A DNA stretch of 64,000 nt. It comes from Pseudomonas sp. Ga0074129. Its GTDB lineage: Bacteria; Pseudomonadota; Gammaproteobacteria; Pseudomonadales; Pseudomonadaceae. Location: NCBI GenBank assembly GCA_001465025.1, contig LNDO01000050.1, positions 17,120-81,119 of the forward strand, in the 5' to 3' direction. Below the pieces are notes generated by a model. That model was not told where the DNA came from and made no database searches. It was given only the letters and a program-made list of their open reading frames with translations. How positions within the stretch are numbered: position 1 is the stretch's first letter; each line of letters begins with the position of its first letter. The translations under genes and the position numbers were made by a program. Of the stretch, positions 1 through 8,700 are shown piece after piece.

Positions 1-1
1 C

Positions 2-136
2 ACTGCCGCCGCGCAGCAATCCTGGCGAGCCTCGGCGCTGGAGTTTTTGGCGCAGCAGCCTTTGCTTGATGGTGAGCTATGCATGCCCGTCAGGCCATGT
101 TCACAGCGCGCAACGGGCGAGCAGGCGCTTACATAA
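2..136 (+). CDS. Possible 3' end of an unidentified gene
   Basis: One forward frame is open from the window edge to a TAA at 134-136, with GC-rich third positions over its first 25 codons (Ala, Gln and Leu rich). The codons become poor after about position 77, so the true end may lie elsewhere. It would run head-on into the end of cyaB with an 8-base overlap. I do not recognise the product, and the fragment may not be coding. Confidence 0.25.
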   Translation, partial: TAAAQQSWRASALEFLAQQPLLDGELCMPVRPCSQRATGEQALT

Positions 137-1517
137 TGACTTTGTCGCGCAGCTTGTTAGCGGCGTGATCAAGTGCCTGGATGACTTTTTCTTTGTCGAA
201 GTTCTGGATGCCATTAGTGTCCAGATACATGGAAAAACCCGGCAACTCATGTTCGACATAGCTCGATGTCGCGCCCAAGTCACGGCGGAAGTCCACCACC
301 TGATAAATCTGCACCGGACGGGTAAAACCTTTGACGGTGATCTGGCCTTTATCGCGGCACATGATCACGTCTTTGACCAGTGAGTAGGTCTCGTGAGAAA
401 TCAGGATTTCACCTGATTCCGCAGCGCTCTCCAAACGGCTGGCCAGGTTCACGTCGCGACCGATAATGGTGTAATCCATGCGCGTGTCAGCGCCGAAATT
501 ACCCACGGTGCAGTAACCGGTGTTCAGCCCCATGCGGATTTCCAGTGGCTTGGTGATGCCCTGGGCTCGCCACTGTTGGCGCAGTACTTTCATGTGTTTG
601 CGCATGGCGATGGCCATGGAGACTGCATTCACCGCATCTTTCTTAGCGCCTTTGCTGCTCGGGTCGCCAAAGAAAACCATCACACAATCGCCGACGAACT
701 TGTCGATGGTGCCGCCGTATTTCAGGCAGATCTTCGACATTTCGTTGAGGTAAGTGTTGAGCAAATCGGTCAGGGCTTCGGCTTCCAGTTCTTCAGAGAG
801 TTCGGTAAAGCCCTTGATGTCGGAGAAGAACACCGTGAGTTTTTTGCGCTGGGTTTCCAAGCGCACACTCTTCTTGCCGGTGAAGATCGATTCCCATACT
901 TGAGGTGACAAGTACTTAGCCAGGTTGCGTGCCAGGCGCGCGGCCTTTTCCTGTTCGCGACTGATCTCCGCCCGCACCTGCGCCAGGCGCAGCCCTTGCT
1001 GGTGGACGTAGTAGGCGGTGATGCAGATGTACAGTGTGGTGAACCCGATGCTAACCAAGGCAACCAGAGCGGGGGTGTGGATGTTGGGCGTGATACCCGT
1101 CAAGGCCAGGGTGAACACCGCGCTGCTTGCGGCGATCAGGCTGGCGAGCCCTAGGTAACGCAAGCCGCCAATCACCAGGGCGCTAAAGGCCATTATCAGC
1201 AGGGCCATTAGGCTCGGCACCACAGAAAAACCAAGTAAGGAAAGCGTGGCGCCGCAATGTAAAGCGTCGACAAATAACAGGCTGAGGGTGGTGCGTTGCG
1301 GGTGATCGCGCTTGAAGCGCAGGCTTAAATGATGAGCCAGATGCGGGTAGAGCAGGGCGTAGGGCACCATCCACAAAATCACATAGCTGAAGTGCTGGGT
1401 ATAGGTGCCGGCCGCGATGCTGGCGGCCATGGCGATATAAGCGAGCACGCGTGTGTAGTATTCGCGCAGTGGCGGGGCGGGCAATTCAGAAAGACGCGGG
1501 GTGCTTTTAACGTTCAT
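129..1517 (-). CDS. cyaB: Membrane class III adenylate cyclase, CyaB type
   Basis: This enzyme makes cAMP from ATP at the inner membrane. In Pseudomonas aeruginosa, CyaB is the main cyclase feeding the Vfr regulon. The 462-residue protein has an N-terminal MASE2-like membrane module with about six hydrophobic helices (roughly residues 22-170), a short helical linker, and a class III cyclase domain (about 220-410). The metal-binding aspartates are visible as D233 in FSDIKGF and D277 in KFVGDCV. Lys273 and Asp348 (in MDYTIIG) are the pair that selects adenine over guanine, and N357 and R361 are the transition-state residues. All catalytic positions are present, so it should be active. It stands alone, transcribed leftward from the 1518-1719 gap, in which I see no other gene. 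Confidence 0.93.
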   Translation of the reverse strand: MNVKSTPRLSELPAPPLREYYTRVLAYIAMAASIAAGTYTQHFSYVILWMVPYALLYPHLAHHLSLRFKRDHPQRTTLSLLFVDALHCGATLSLLGFSVVPSLMALLIMAFSALVIGGLRYLGLASLIAASSAVFTLALTGITPNIHTPALVALVSIGFTTLYICITAYYVHQQGLRLAQVRAEISREQEKAARLARNLAKYLSPQVWESIFTGKKSVRLETQRKKLTVFFSDIKGFTELSEELEAEALTDLLNTYLNEMSKICLKYGGTIDKFVGDCVMVFFGDPSSKGAKKDAVNAVSMAIAMRKHMKVLRQQWRAQGITKPLEIRMGLNTGYCTVGNFGADTRMDYTIIGRDVNLASRLESAAESGEILISHETYSLVKDVIMCRDKGQITVKGFTRPVQIYQVVDFRRDLGATSSYVEHELPGFSMYLDTNGIQNFDKEKVIQALDHAANKLRDKVIM

Positions 1518-1719
1518 CCGGGTGAGCTGTCCCTACTGCTAGCAGATGCGCCGTTGGCCGAGCGCCGGGTTTGCAGACGCCATCTAGCCTGCAAAGAGCC
1601 GGGATCATAACCAAGCACAGGACAAGCGCCAAGGGTATCGGCTCAAAGGTGTGCGATCAGTGACGGTCGGCCAGCCCAACCTTTATTCGAGTATGCCGCG
1701 TAAGGCGTGCGCGCGGTTG

Positions 1720-2034
1720 TTAGAACTTGATTCGGCCGGTGAACGCATCCTTGAGCATCACCCAGTCCCCCAATAGTGAATAGAGCGGGTAATCGAAGGT
1801 TGCGGGGCGGTTCTTTTCAAAAACAAAGTGGCCGATCCAAGCAAATCCATAGCCAATCACGGGCAGGGCCAGCAGCCATAACCATTGTTGCGTCAGCAGG
1901 GTATAGGCCAGCACGCTGAGTACGAGCAGGCTACCTACATAATGCAGGCGACGGCAGGTGGCATTACTGTGCTCTTGCAGGTAATAAGGGTAAAACTCGG
2001 CAAAACTTTTGAAGCGGTCAGCAGGCGCGGTCAT
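1720..2034 (-). CDS. Mpo1-like (DUF962) small membrane protein
   Basis: A 104-residue protein of the DUF962/YGL010w family. It has two hydrophobic hairpin segments (about residues 33-48 and 50-68) and the family's polar signature: His22, His31 (RRLHYVGS), then GHFVFEKN (His69, Glu73, Asn75). In yeast Mpo1 the equivalent histidines bind iron for alpha-oxidation of 2-hydroxy fatty acids from phytosphingosine. The bacterial substrate is unknown. The gene stands alone and diverges from the AraC regulator at 2192. The family call is firm and the enzymatic role is inferred. Confidence 0.85.
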   Translation of the reverse strand: MTAPADRFKSFAEFYPYYLQEHSNATCRRLHYVGSLLVLSVLAYTLLTQQWLWLLALPVIGYGFAWIGHFVFEKNRPATFDYPLYSLLGDWVMLKDAFTGRIKF

Positions 2035-2191
2035 CGGTTGCCTCCGGTTTTATGCGAGTGGCTGCTGCGCGGTATTGCTTTGATGGCAGCTTGGTCTGAG
2101 TCTAGGTCGGCGGGCGCGCTAAGCCACTGACATTCGGTGCCAGTTTAGTATCCTTGGGCCGTCCTCCCTTTTGCCGACAATAAGAATAACC

Positions 2192-3205
2192 ATGAGCGAA
2201 CGAACCACTTCCTCCAGTTGGGCTTCTGGCATTGTCGCTGCGCTTGAGCTGGGCGGCGTTGATTGCCGCCAGTTGTTTGCCCAACTGGGTCTCGATTACG
2301 CGGCATTGACCAACCCTGATGCGCGCTTTGCGCAAGATGCCATGACCCGCTTGTGGCACCGGGCGGTTGAGGCTTCGGGTAATCCGGCCATTGGCTTGAA
2401 CATGGCGAAGACGCTGCGTCCATCCTCGTTCAATGTGGTCGGTTATGCGGTGATGAGCAGCCGCAATCTGCAGGAGGGGTTTACCCGCCTGGTGCGCTAC
2501 CAACGGATTATTGGTGAGGGCGCTGACCTGAGTTTTCAGCCAACGCCTGAAGGCTATGAAATGGTCCTGGCGATCCATGGTGACCGTTTGCCCTCGGCGC
2601 GGCAAAGTGCCGAAGCCTGCCTGGCTTATGCCCTGGCTTTTTGCCGTTGGCTCACGGGGACGCCCCTGCACCCACGGCTGGTTAGCCTGATGGGGCCGCC
2701 ACCTGCTGACCTTGCACCCTATGAAGAGGTGTTTCAGTGCCCGTTGCAATTCAATGCCGAGCAATACGCTTTGCTGTTTGAACGGGCTGATCTAGATGCG
2801 CCGCTGCCCTCGGCGAATGAGGCGCTGGCGCAACTGCATGATCGCTTTGCGGGTGACTATCTGGCGCGGTTTTCCGGCACGCGGGTGACGCACCAGACCC
2901 GTCAGGTGATTTGCCGGTTGCTGCCGCAAGGTGAGCCTAAGCGTGAGGCGGTGGCTCAAGCGCTGCTGTTATCCGAACGCACCTTGCAGCGTCGTTTGCA
3001 GGACGAAGGCACACGCTACCAGCAATTGCTCGATGACACGCGACGCGAGTTGGCGGGCCAGTATTTGGCGCAGGCCAGCCTGACCTTGCTGGAAGTGTCC
3101 TATTTGCTGGGGTTTGCCGACCCCAGCAACTTCTACCGTGCCTTTCGCCGCTGGTTTGATACCACACCCAGCGAATACCGCACGCGGATGTTCAACCTCA
3201 GCTGA
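2192..3205 (+). CDS. AraC family transcriptional regulator (OruR/ArgR-like architecture)
   Basis: A 337-residue regulator. The N-terminal two thirds (about 10-200) resemble the arabinose-binding-type domain of OruR-like AraC proteins. The last 90 residues form the double helix-turn-helix: first helix pair around LLSERTLQRRLQDEG, second around VSYLLGFADPSNFYRAFRRW, ending in the usual TPSEYR. The ATG at 2192 is preferred over an in-frame TTG at 2171, because homologues start near MSERT. Neither has a strong ribosome site. It is transcribed away from the DUF962 gene and converges on the first trkH. The ligand and targets cannot be read from the sequence. Confidence 0.88.
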   Translation: MSERTTSSSWASGIVAALELGGVDCRQLFAQLGLDYAALTNPDARFAQDAMTRLWHRAVEASGNPAIGLNMAKTLRPSSFNVVGYAVMSSRNLQEGFTRLVRYQRIIGEGADLSFQPTPEGYEMVLAIHGDRLPSARQSAEACLAYALAFCRWLTGTPLHPRLVSLMGPPPADLAPYEEVFQCPLQFNAEQYALLFERADLDAPLPSANEALAQLHDRFAGDYLARFSGTRVTHQTRQVICRLLPQGEPKREAVAQALLLSERTLQRRLQDEGTRYQQLLDDTRRELAGQYLAQASLTLLEVSYLLGFADPSNFYRAFRRWFDTTPSEYRTRMFNLS

Positions 3206-3229
3206 ACGTGGCGGCGGCCGGGCGGCCTG

Positions 3230-4684
3230 TTAATGCCGCCAGAAGGCCGGCAGCATCAAGACCAGCACGGTCAAGATCTCCAGGCGGCCCAGCAGCATGC
3301 CGAATGTCAGCAGCCACTTGGCGGTGTCGGGCAGGCTGGAGAAATTGCCCGCCGGGCCGATGATCGGCCCCATGCCCGGTCCGACACCGGAAACGGTGCT
3401 GGCCGCACCGCTGAGTGCGGTGATCCAGTCCAGGCCGCACAGCGTCAGGCCCAAGGCCAGTAAGGCGATGGTGATGGTGAAAAAGAACGAGAAGGTCAGG
3501 ATCGAGCGGACAATGTCTTCATCCAGGTTATGGCCGTTGTATTGCTGTTTGATCACTGCACGCGGATGCACCAGTTGCATCAAGTTGGCCTTGAGCAACA
3601 CGTACGCCACTTGAAAACGGAAAATTTTCAGTCCGCCTGCGGTTGAGCCAGAGCAGCCGCCAATAAAACCCAGGTAGAAGAACAGCATGCCAGCAAAACC
3701 TCCCCAGAGCGTGTAGTCGCCCAAGGCAAAGCCGGTGGTGGTCATGATCGAGGTGGTGTTAAACGCTACGTGGCGAATGGCTTCCAGCCAATGTAACTCG
3801 GTGCTCAGGCAGTACCAGGTGCCCAAAACCAGCCAAATACTCAACAGAATCGCCAGAAAGCCCCGCACTTGCTGGTCCCTGATCAGGGCCATGTAATTGC
3901 CGCGTAGCATGGATGCCAACAGCACAAAGGGCACGCTGCCGAGGATCATCAGCACGATGATGACCCAGTGCACGGCCGGCTCGGTCCACTTACCCACCGA
4001 TTGATCTGACGTGGAAAATCCGCCGGTGGAGATGGCCGACATGGTGTGGTTGATCGCATCAAAACCACCCATGCCAACGCTCCACAGGACCACGCAGCCA
4101 ATGATGCTGATGCCCAGATAAGCCGCGATCATGTATTTAGCGACCATGTGTGAGCGCGGCATGATCTTTTCGGATCGATCCGACGATTCAGTCTGGAACA
4201 GGCGCATGCCACCGATGCGCAGCATGGGCAGAATCGCCACGGCCATGGCGATAAAACCAATACCGCCCAGCCAATGCAGCAACGAGCGCCAGATCAGAAT
4301 CCCCGGTGACATGGTGTCGAGGCCGACGAGCACGGTGGCGCCTGTTGCAGTGATGCCGGACATGCTCTCAAAAACGGCGTCGGTCACCCCCAAATGCTGG
4401 GAAAACATAAATGGCAACGAGGCAAACAGCCCCACCAGTATCCAACTGGAGACCGTCAGCAGGTACATGTCGCGGGGGCGCAGCTGAATATCCTTGGGCT
4501 TGCCTTGAGCGATCATCGCCATCCCGGCGATAAAGGTGATCATGCTCGACCAGAGAAAAGCGTTGAGCTCATGGGCGAGATCGAACAGCACCAAGGTCAG
4601 CATGGGCACGGCCATGCTGATCGCCAGTGTCAGCAGGAAGATGCCATTGATGAAGGTGATGATGCGTAAGGTTGGCCAAGCCAT
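3230..4684 (-). CDS. trkH: TrkH-family potassium uptake protein (copy 1)
   Basis: The pore subunit of the Trk system, which takes up K+ across the inner membrane together with TrkA (not in this window). The 484-residue protein has the four-fold repeated membrane-P-loop-membrane architecture. Visible filter loops are SGITATGATVLVG, AISTGGFSTSD, TTSIMTTTGFALGDY and the C-terminal VSGVGPGMGPIIGP. The motif GGCSGSTAGGLKIFRFQ is also typical of TrkH. It lies 46 bp downstream of a second, closely similar trkH in the same orientation, so both are probably cotranscribed, this one second. Confidence 0.9.
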   Translation of the reverse strand: MAWPTLRIITFINGIFLLTLAISMAVPMLTLVLFDLAHELNAFLWSSMITFIAGMAMIAQGKPKDIQLRPRDMYLLTVSSWILVGLFASLPFMFSQHLGVTDAVFESMSGITATGATVLVGLDTMSPGILIWRSLLHWLGGIGFIAMAVAILPMLRIGGMRLFQTESSDRSEKIMPRSHMVAKYMIAAYLGISIIGCVVLWSVGMGGFDAINHTMSAISTGGFSTSDQSVGKWTEPAVHWVIIVLMILGSVPFVLLASMLRGNYMALIRDQQVRGFLAILLSIWLVLGTWYCLSTELHWLEAIRHVAFNTTSIMTTTGFALGDYTLWGGFAGMLFFYLGFIGGCSGSTAGGLKIFRFQVAYVLLKANLMQLVHPRAVIKQQYNGHNLDEDIVRSILTFSFFFTITIALLALGLTLCGLDWITALSGAASTVSGVGPGMGPIIGPAGNFSSLPDTAKWLLTFGMLLGRLEILTVLVLMLPAFWRH

Positions 4685-4730
4685 CTACGTGGGTTCCATT
4701 TTGAGTAGACCTGCGGTCTAACAACTCTAG

Positions 4731-6185
4731 TCAGTGGCGCCAGAAGGCCCGCGTTACCAGCACTAAAACGGTGAGAATTTCCAGGCGACCCAGCAGCATG
4801 CCCAAGGTCAACAACCACTTTGCCGAATCGGGCAGGCTGGAGAAATTACCGGCCGGGCCAATAATGGGGCCAAGCCCGGGGCCAACGTTACACACCGCTG
4901 TAGCCGCCGCTGTGAGTGCCGTTACCCAGTCCAGGCCAATCAATGCGAGACCCAAAGCGATCAGACCGATGGTGATGGCAAAGAAAAAAGAGAAGGTGAT
5001 CAGCGAGCGGACAATCTCTTCATCGAGATTGTGGTTGTTGTACTGCTGTTTGATCACTGCGCGTGGGTGAATCAGTTGCTGCAGGTTGGCCTTGAGCAAC
5101 ACATAAGCCACCTGGAAACGGAAGATTTTCAAGCCGCCGGCGGTCGAGCCAGAGCAGCCGCCGACAAACGTCAGGTAGAAAAACAGCAGCACGGCAAAGC
5201 TGCCCCAGGTGGTGTAGTCACCCAGTGCCACGCCCGTGGTTGTTACAATCGATGTGACGTTAACCGCGACGATGCGGAAGGCATCCAGCCAACTGTTGTC
5301 AGAGTTTAGCCACAGCCAAGTGCCGAAGATTAGCCATGTGATCAGCAAAAAACCGAGGAAACCACGAACCTGATGGTCCTTGAGTAGTGCGCGTCGATTG
5401 CCACGCAGGGTGGCTACATAGAGCGTGAAGGGAAGGCTGCCAAAAATCATCACAACAACTGCAATCCAGTGAATAGAGGGCTGGGGCCAGTTGGCAAGTG
5501 ACATATCGGAAGTAGAGAAACCACCTGTAGAAATAAGCGACATGGCGTGATTTATTGCGTCGAATGGCGTCATGCCCGCTGCCCATAACGCCAAAAAACT
5601 AACAAGTGTCAGTCCGCTGTATATCAGTAGGATGTATTTGGCCGCCATGTGTGAGCGTGGCATGACCTTATCGCCCCAGTCCGATGATTCGGTCTGGAAC
5701 AGGCGCATGCCCCCCACGCGCAGCAGCGGTAAAATCGCTACCGCCATGCCGATAAAGCCGATACCGCCGAGCCAGTGCAGCATCGAGCGCCAAATCAACA
5801 ACCCAGGTGAGGCGTTATCGAGGCCGACCAGGACGGTGGAACCAGTGGTGGTGATGCCTGACATGGTTTCAAAGAACGCATCGGTGTAACTGATGTGGTG
5901 AATCAACACCATGGGCAGCGCAGCAAAGATGCACACCACCAACCAGCTGGCGGTGGTCAGCAGGTACATGTCGCGGGGGCGTAACTGCGCGTCCTTGGGC
6001 CTGCCTGGGATAACCATGGCGATACCGGCCACCGCAGTGGCCAGGCTTGACCACAGAAAAGCATCTAGGTCATCAGCGCGTGAATATGCCAATAGCGTCA
6101 GCATGGGAATGAGCATGCTGACAGCCAGGGTGATCAAAAATATGCCGAGAATAAAAGCGATGATGCGCAACGTCGACAATGACAT
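4731..6185 (-). CDS. trkH: TrkH-family potassium uptake protein (copy 2)
   Basis: This paralogue of the gene at 3230-4684 has the same length (484 residues) and keeps all four filter loops with small changes: SGITTTGSTVLVG, LISTGGFSTSD, TSIVTTTGVALGDY, and CNVGPGLGPIIGP in place of SGVGPGMGPIIGP. Its N-terminal half and its periplasmic loops differ more from copy 1 than the pore segments do. This suggests an old tandem duplication rather than a recent one. As the upstream member it probably carries the promoter, in the 6186-6337 gap shared with the divergent YkgJ gene. Confidence 0.9.
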   Translation of the reverse strand: MSLSTLRIIAFILGIFLITLAVSMLIPMLTLLAYSRADDLDAFLWSSLATAVAGIAMVIPGRPKDAQLRPRDMYLLTTASWLVVCIFAALPMVLIHHISYTDAFFETMSGITTTGSTVLVGLDNASPGLLIWRSMLHWLGGIGFIGMAVAILPLLRVGGMRLFQTESSDWGDKVMPRSHMAAKYILLIYSGLTLVSFLALWAAGMTPFDAINHAMSLISTGGFSTSDMSLANWPQPSIHWIAVVVMIFGSLPFTLYVATLRGNRRALLKDHQVRGFLGFLLITWLIFGTWLWLNSDNSWLDAFRIVAVNVTSIVTTTGVALGDYTTWGSFAVLLFFYLTFVGGCSGSTAGGLKIFRFQVAYVLLKANLQQLIHPRAVIKQQYNNHNLDEEIVRSLITFSFFFAITIGLIALGLALIGLDWVTALTAAATAVCNVGPGLGPIIGPAGNFSSLPDSAKWLLTLGMLLGRLEILTVLVLVTRAFWRH

Positions 6186-6337
6186 GAATACCAGCTCGTG
6201 CTCACAAGCAAAGGGGCGTCATTCTACGCGCGCTGGTGCTGCTGTACAGCGTGCATAAAGGCCGCTTTACAAGCGCATGGCGCAGCATAGAATAGCCGCC
6301 AAGTGCCGTCCTTTGCCGGTTTCTGAGCCCTTCGATC

Positions 6338-6679
6338 ATGTCTGATAGCAATCCCTGCTTAACCTGTGGCGCCTGCTGCGCGCACTTCCGTGTTTCTTTT
6401 TTTTGGGGTGAGTGCCAATCGGCGGGTGGTGTTGTGCCCGATGATCAGGTGGTGCTGATTACACCGCACCGGGTGGCGATGCGTGGCACGGATGCAAAAC
6501 CTGCGCGTTGCATCGGGCTTGCCGGTGAAGTGGGTAAAGGCGTGAGTTGTTCGCTCTATGAGCAGCGCTCCAGTCCTTGTCGCGAGTTTGATGCCTCTTG
6601 GGTTAATGGCGAGCACAATCCCCGATGTGATACCGCGCGTCAGGCGCATGGGTTACCACCCTTGATGCCGCCTGCCTGA
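6338..6679 (+). CDS. YkgJ family cysteine-cluster protein
   Basis: A 113-residue protein of the YkgJ/UPF0153 type (zinc- or iron-chelating cysteine cluster). The Cys pattern is clear: CLTCGACCAHF at residues 7-17, a central Cys at ARCIGL, then CSLYEQRSSPCREF and a last Cys in RCDTAR. The family's role is not established. The gene is divergent from the trkH pair and followed by an independent nitroreductase gene 86 bp on. Confidence 0.85.
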   Translation: MSDSNPCLTCGACCAHFRVSFFWGECQSAGGVVPDDQVVLITPHRVAMRGTDAKPARCIGLAGEVGKGVSCSLYEQRSSPCREFDASWVNGEHNPRCDTARQAHGLPPLMPPA

Positions 6680-6765
6680 GCGCTCACCTGCGGCTGTTGC
6701 CTGTGCATGCCCCCTTCACCTAATGGGGCTAAAATGACGGACTTTTTACTGCTGCGAGGTGGCTG

Positions 6766-7323
6766 ATGGACGCTTTAGATGCGCTGCTTAATCGTGTTTC
6801 CGCTCCGCGCTTGATCGCTCCTGCACCGGATGCTGCGCAGCGTGAGTTGCTGTTCCGTGCCGCCCTGCGCGCGCCCGACCATGCCCAGCTAAAGCCTTGG
6901 CGCTTTCTTACGGTGGAAGGCGAGGGGCTGAATCAGTTGGGTGAGTTGTTTGCCCGTGCACTGCCTGCCGACGCTGCGCCTGAAGCGCTTTCCAAAGCCC
7001 GTGCCATGCCATTACGAGCGCCGCTGCTGGTACTGGTGATCGCCCATGTGCAGGCCCACGCCAAGGTGCCGGAGTTGGAGCAAGTATTGGCAGCCGGTTG
7101 CGCCGCCCATGCAATTTTGCTGGCCGCTCATGCGCAAGGCATTGGTGCGGTATGGCGCACCGGTGATATGGCCTACAACGCCACGGTAGCGGCAGGTTTG
7201 GGCTTGGCTGACGGCGAGCAGTTGATCGCATACCTCTACCTGGGGACGCCTGAGCGTGAATTGCGCGCCGTGCCGCAGGTAACGGTGGCTGATTACGTCA
7301 GGGCCTGGCCGCTGGTTGATTAA
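6766..7323 (+). CDS. Nitroreductase family protein (YdjA-like)
   Basis: A 185-residue FMN-dependent NAD(P)H nitroreductase-fold protein of the short YdjA type. Family features are the early APDHAQLKPWRF segment (FMN phosphate site), LAAHAQGIGAVWRTGD in the middle and a C-terminal YLYLGTPE. The start ATG has a GAGG ribosome site 7-8 bases upstream. TAAAAT at 6730-6735 could be a -10 box. Its last 26 bases overlap the 3' end of the convergent histidine kinase gene. The physiological substrate is unknown. Confidence 0.86.
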   Translation: MDALDALLNRVSAPRLIAPAPDAAQRELLFRAALRAPDHAQLKPWRFLTVEGEGLNQLGELFARALPADAAPEALSKARAMPLRAPLLVLVIAHVQAHAKVPELEQVLAAGCAAHAILLAAHAQGIGAVWRTGDMAYNATVAAGLGLADGEQLIAYLYLGTPERELRAVPQVTVADYVRAWPLVD

Positions 7324-8632
7324 GCGGTAAACGCAGGGCTGCAACAAAGCCGCCCTGTGCATGGTTGGCCAGTTCCAGCTGGCCGCCGTGGCGTTCTGCA
7401 GCGCGTCGCGCAATTGCCAGGCCAAGGCCATGACCGCTGCTGGTCTGACCTGGGGCACGGTAAAACGGTTCGCCCAGATGCTTGAGGTGTTCGTTCGCGA
7501 CGCCGGGGCCGTGATCACGTACGCGGATAATCAGCTGATCGGCCTCTCGCTGGGCGCTGATTTCAATAGGCCGACCCGCCGGATTAAAGCGCAGCGCGTT
7601 TCGCAGCAGGTTGTCGAGCGCGCGCTGCAGCATGTCGGGCCAGCCGCTGAACTGCAGGCTGTCGTCCAGTTGGATCGAAATAGCCTGCTCTGGCGCGTCA
7701 AGGCGCGCATCGTCTTCCAGTTTGTATAGCAAGTCTTTTAGGTCAATGGGCTGCGCGGCTCCGGGCTCAGCGTCTAGCCTCGCCAAGGCGAGTATTTCGC
7801 TGATCAGCGCCTCTAGGCGGTCACACTCCTGATCCAGTCGCGGCCAGTATTTCTCACGCTCCTGCGCATCTGCCCGAGCTGTCAGCGCCAAGGCGATGCG
7901 CAGACGAGCCAGTGGCGAGCGTAGTTCGTGGGACACATCCCGCAGCAGTTGCCGTTGACTGCTGATCAGGCCTTGCACGCGCTCACCCATGCGGTTGAAG
8001 TCAGCGGCCAGAACGCCAAGCTCATCACGTCGGCGCGCCAGCTTTGCCAGGCTATTTTGCTGATAAGCGGTCTGCCCCAGATCATGGACCGCGCCGCGCA
8101 GTCGATTCAGCGGGCGGGTGATGGACAGCGTCAGCAGTAGGCTGATCAAACTCAACACCAGCATGGCAATGCCTAGCGCACTCAATGGCCAGAGCAGGCT
8201 ATTGCGCTGCCAGGCGGCAATTTCAGGCAATGGCACGCGGTAGATCAGCAAGTAGGTGTCGCCGCTGGTTGGGCTGGTGTATTCGGTACTCAAGCGCCGC
8301 CAAGGCAGACGTTTGCCATGGCGGTGACGGGCTTCAAACTCCGCTGCGCGAGGTGGAAAGGTGCCTTTGATCACCGGCTGACCGCTTTCATCGAGCACTT
8401 GAATATCAATGTTAAAGCGTCGCTTGCGACGTTCCAGTAACGCTTGGGCTGCGTGTGGGCCCTGGGTTTCATAGTGCTGCGCCCATTTTTCGGCCAGATT
8501 TTCCAGGGCTGGGTGCTGGCTCAGTAGCCAGGCATCCTGATTAAGCATGCGTCCAAGCAGAATCGACAGGCCAGCCACCAAGGCTATCGCCAGCCAGAAG
8601 CTGGCAAAGATCCGCCAGAACAATGAACGCAC
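7298..8632 (-). CDS. cpxA: Envelope-stress sensor histidine kinase, CpxA type
   Basis: A 444-residue inner-membrane sensor kinase. It has a first membrane helix at about 7-27, a periplasmic sensor of about 120 residues, a second helix at about 153-180 and a HAMP segment. The HisKA box is LLRDVSHELRSPLARLR, with the phospho-accepting His. The C-terminal ATPase has RVRDHGPGV and GHGLGLAIARR motifs. The start is GTG, with GAGGAAA placed correctly upstream. It is the last gene of a leftward cluster with CpxR and a Spy/CpxP-like chaperone, the same order as the P. aeruginosa cpx locus. An intrinsic terminator lies between it and the chaperone gene, so its expression is probably reduced by attenuation or driven partly separately. 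Confidence 0.88.
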   Translation of the reverse strand: MRSLFWRIFASFWLAIALVAGLSILLGRMLNQDAWLLSQHPALENLAEKWAQHYETQGPHAAQALLERRKRRFNIDIQVLDESGQPVIKGTFPPRAAEFEARHRHGKRLPWRRLSTEYTSPTSGDTYLLIYRVPLPEIAAWQRNSLLWPLSALGIAMLVLSLISLLLTLSITRPLNRLRGAVHDLGQTAYQQNSLAKLARRRDELGVLAADFNRMGERVQGLISSQRQLLRDVSHELRSPLARLRIALALTARADAQEREKYWPRLDQECDRLEALISEILALARLDAEPGAAQPIDLKDLLYKLEDDARLDAPEQAISIQLDDSLQFSGWPDMLQRALDNLLRNALRFNPAGRPIEISAQREADQLIIRVRDHGPGVANEHLKHLGEPFYRAPGQTSSGHGLGLAIARRAAERHGGQLELANHAQGGFVAALRLPLNQPAARP

Positions 8633-8647
8633 GGGGTTTCCTCACAG

Positions 8648-8678
8648 AAAAACCGCCGAGCCTATGCGGCCCGGCGGT
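8648..8678 (-). terminator. Intrinsic terminator between spy-like gene and cpxA
   Basis: Read on the minus strand this is a GC-rich hairpin: outer arms ACCGCCG/CGGCGGT and an inner GCC/GGC extension, followed at once by five U residues. It sits 22 bp after the stop of the Spy-like gene and 15 bp before the GTG of cpxA, so it should cut most transcripts before the kinase. Confidence 0.72.
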
Positions 8679-8700
8679 GGATGGTTAAGCCAGCTTGGAT

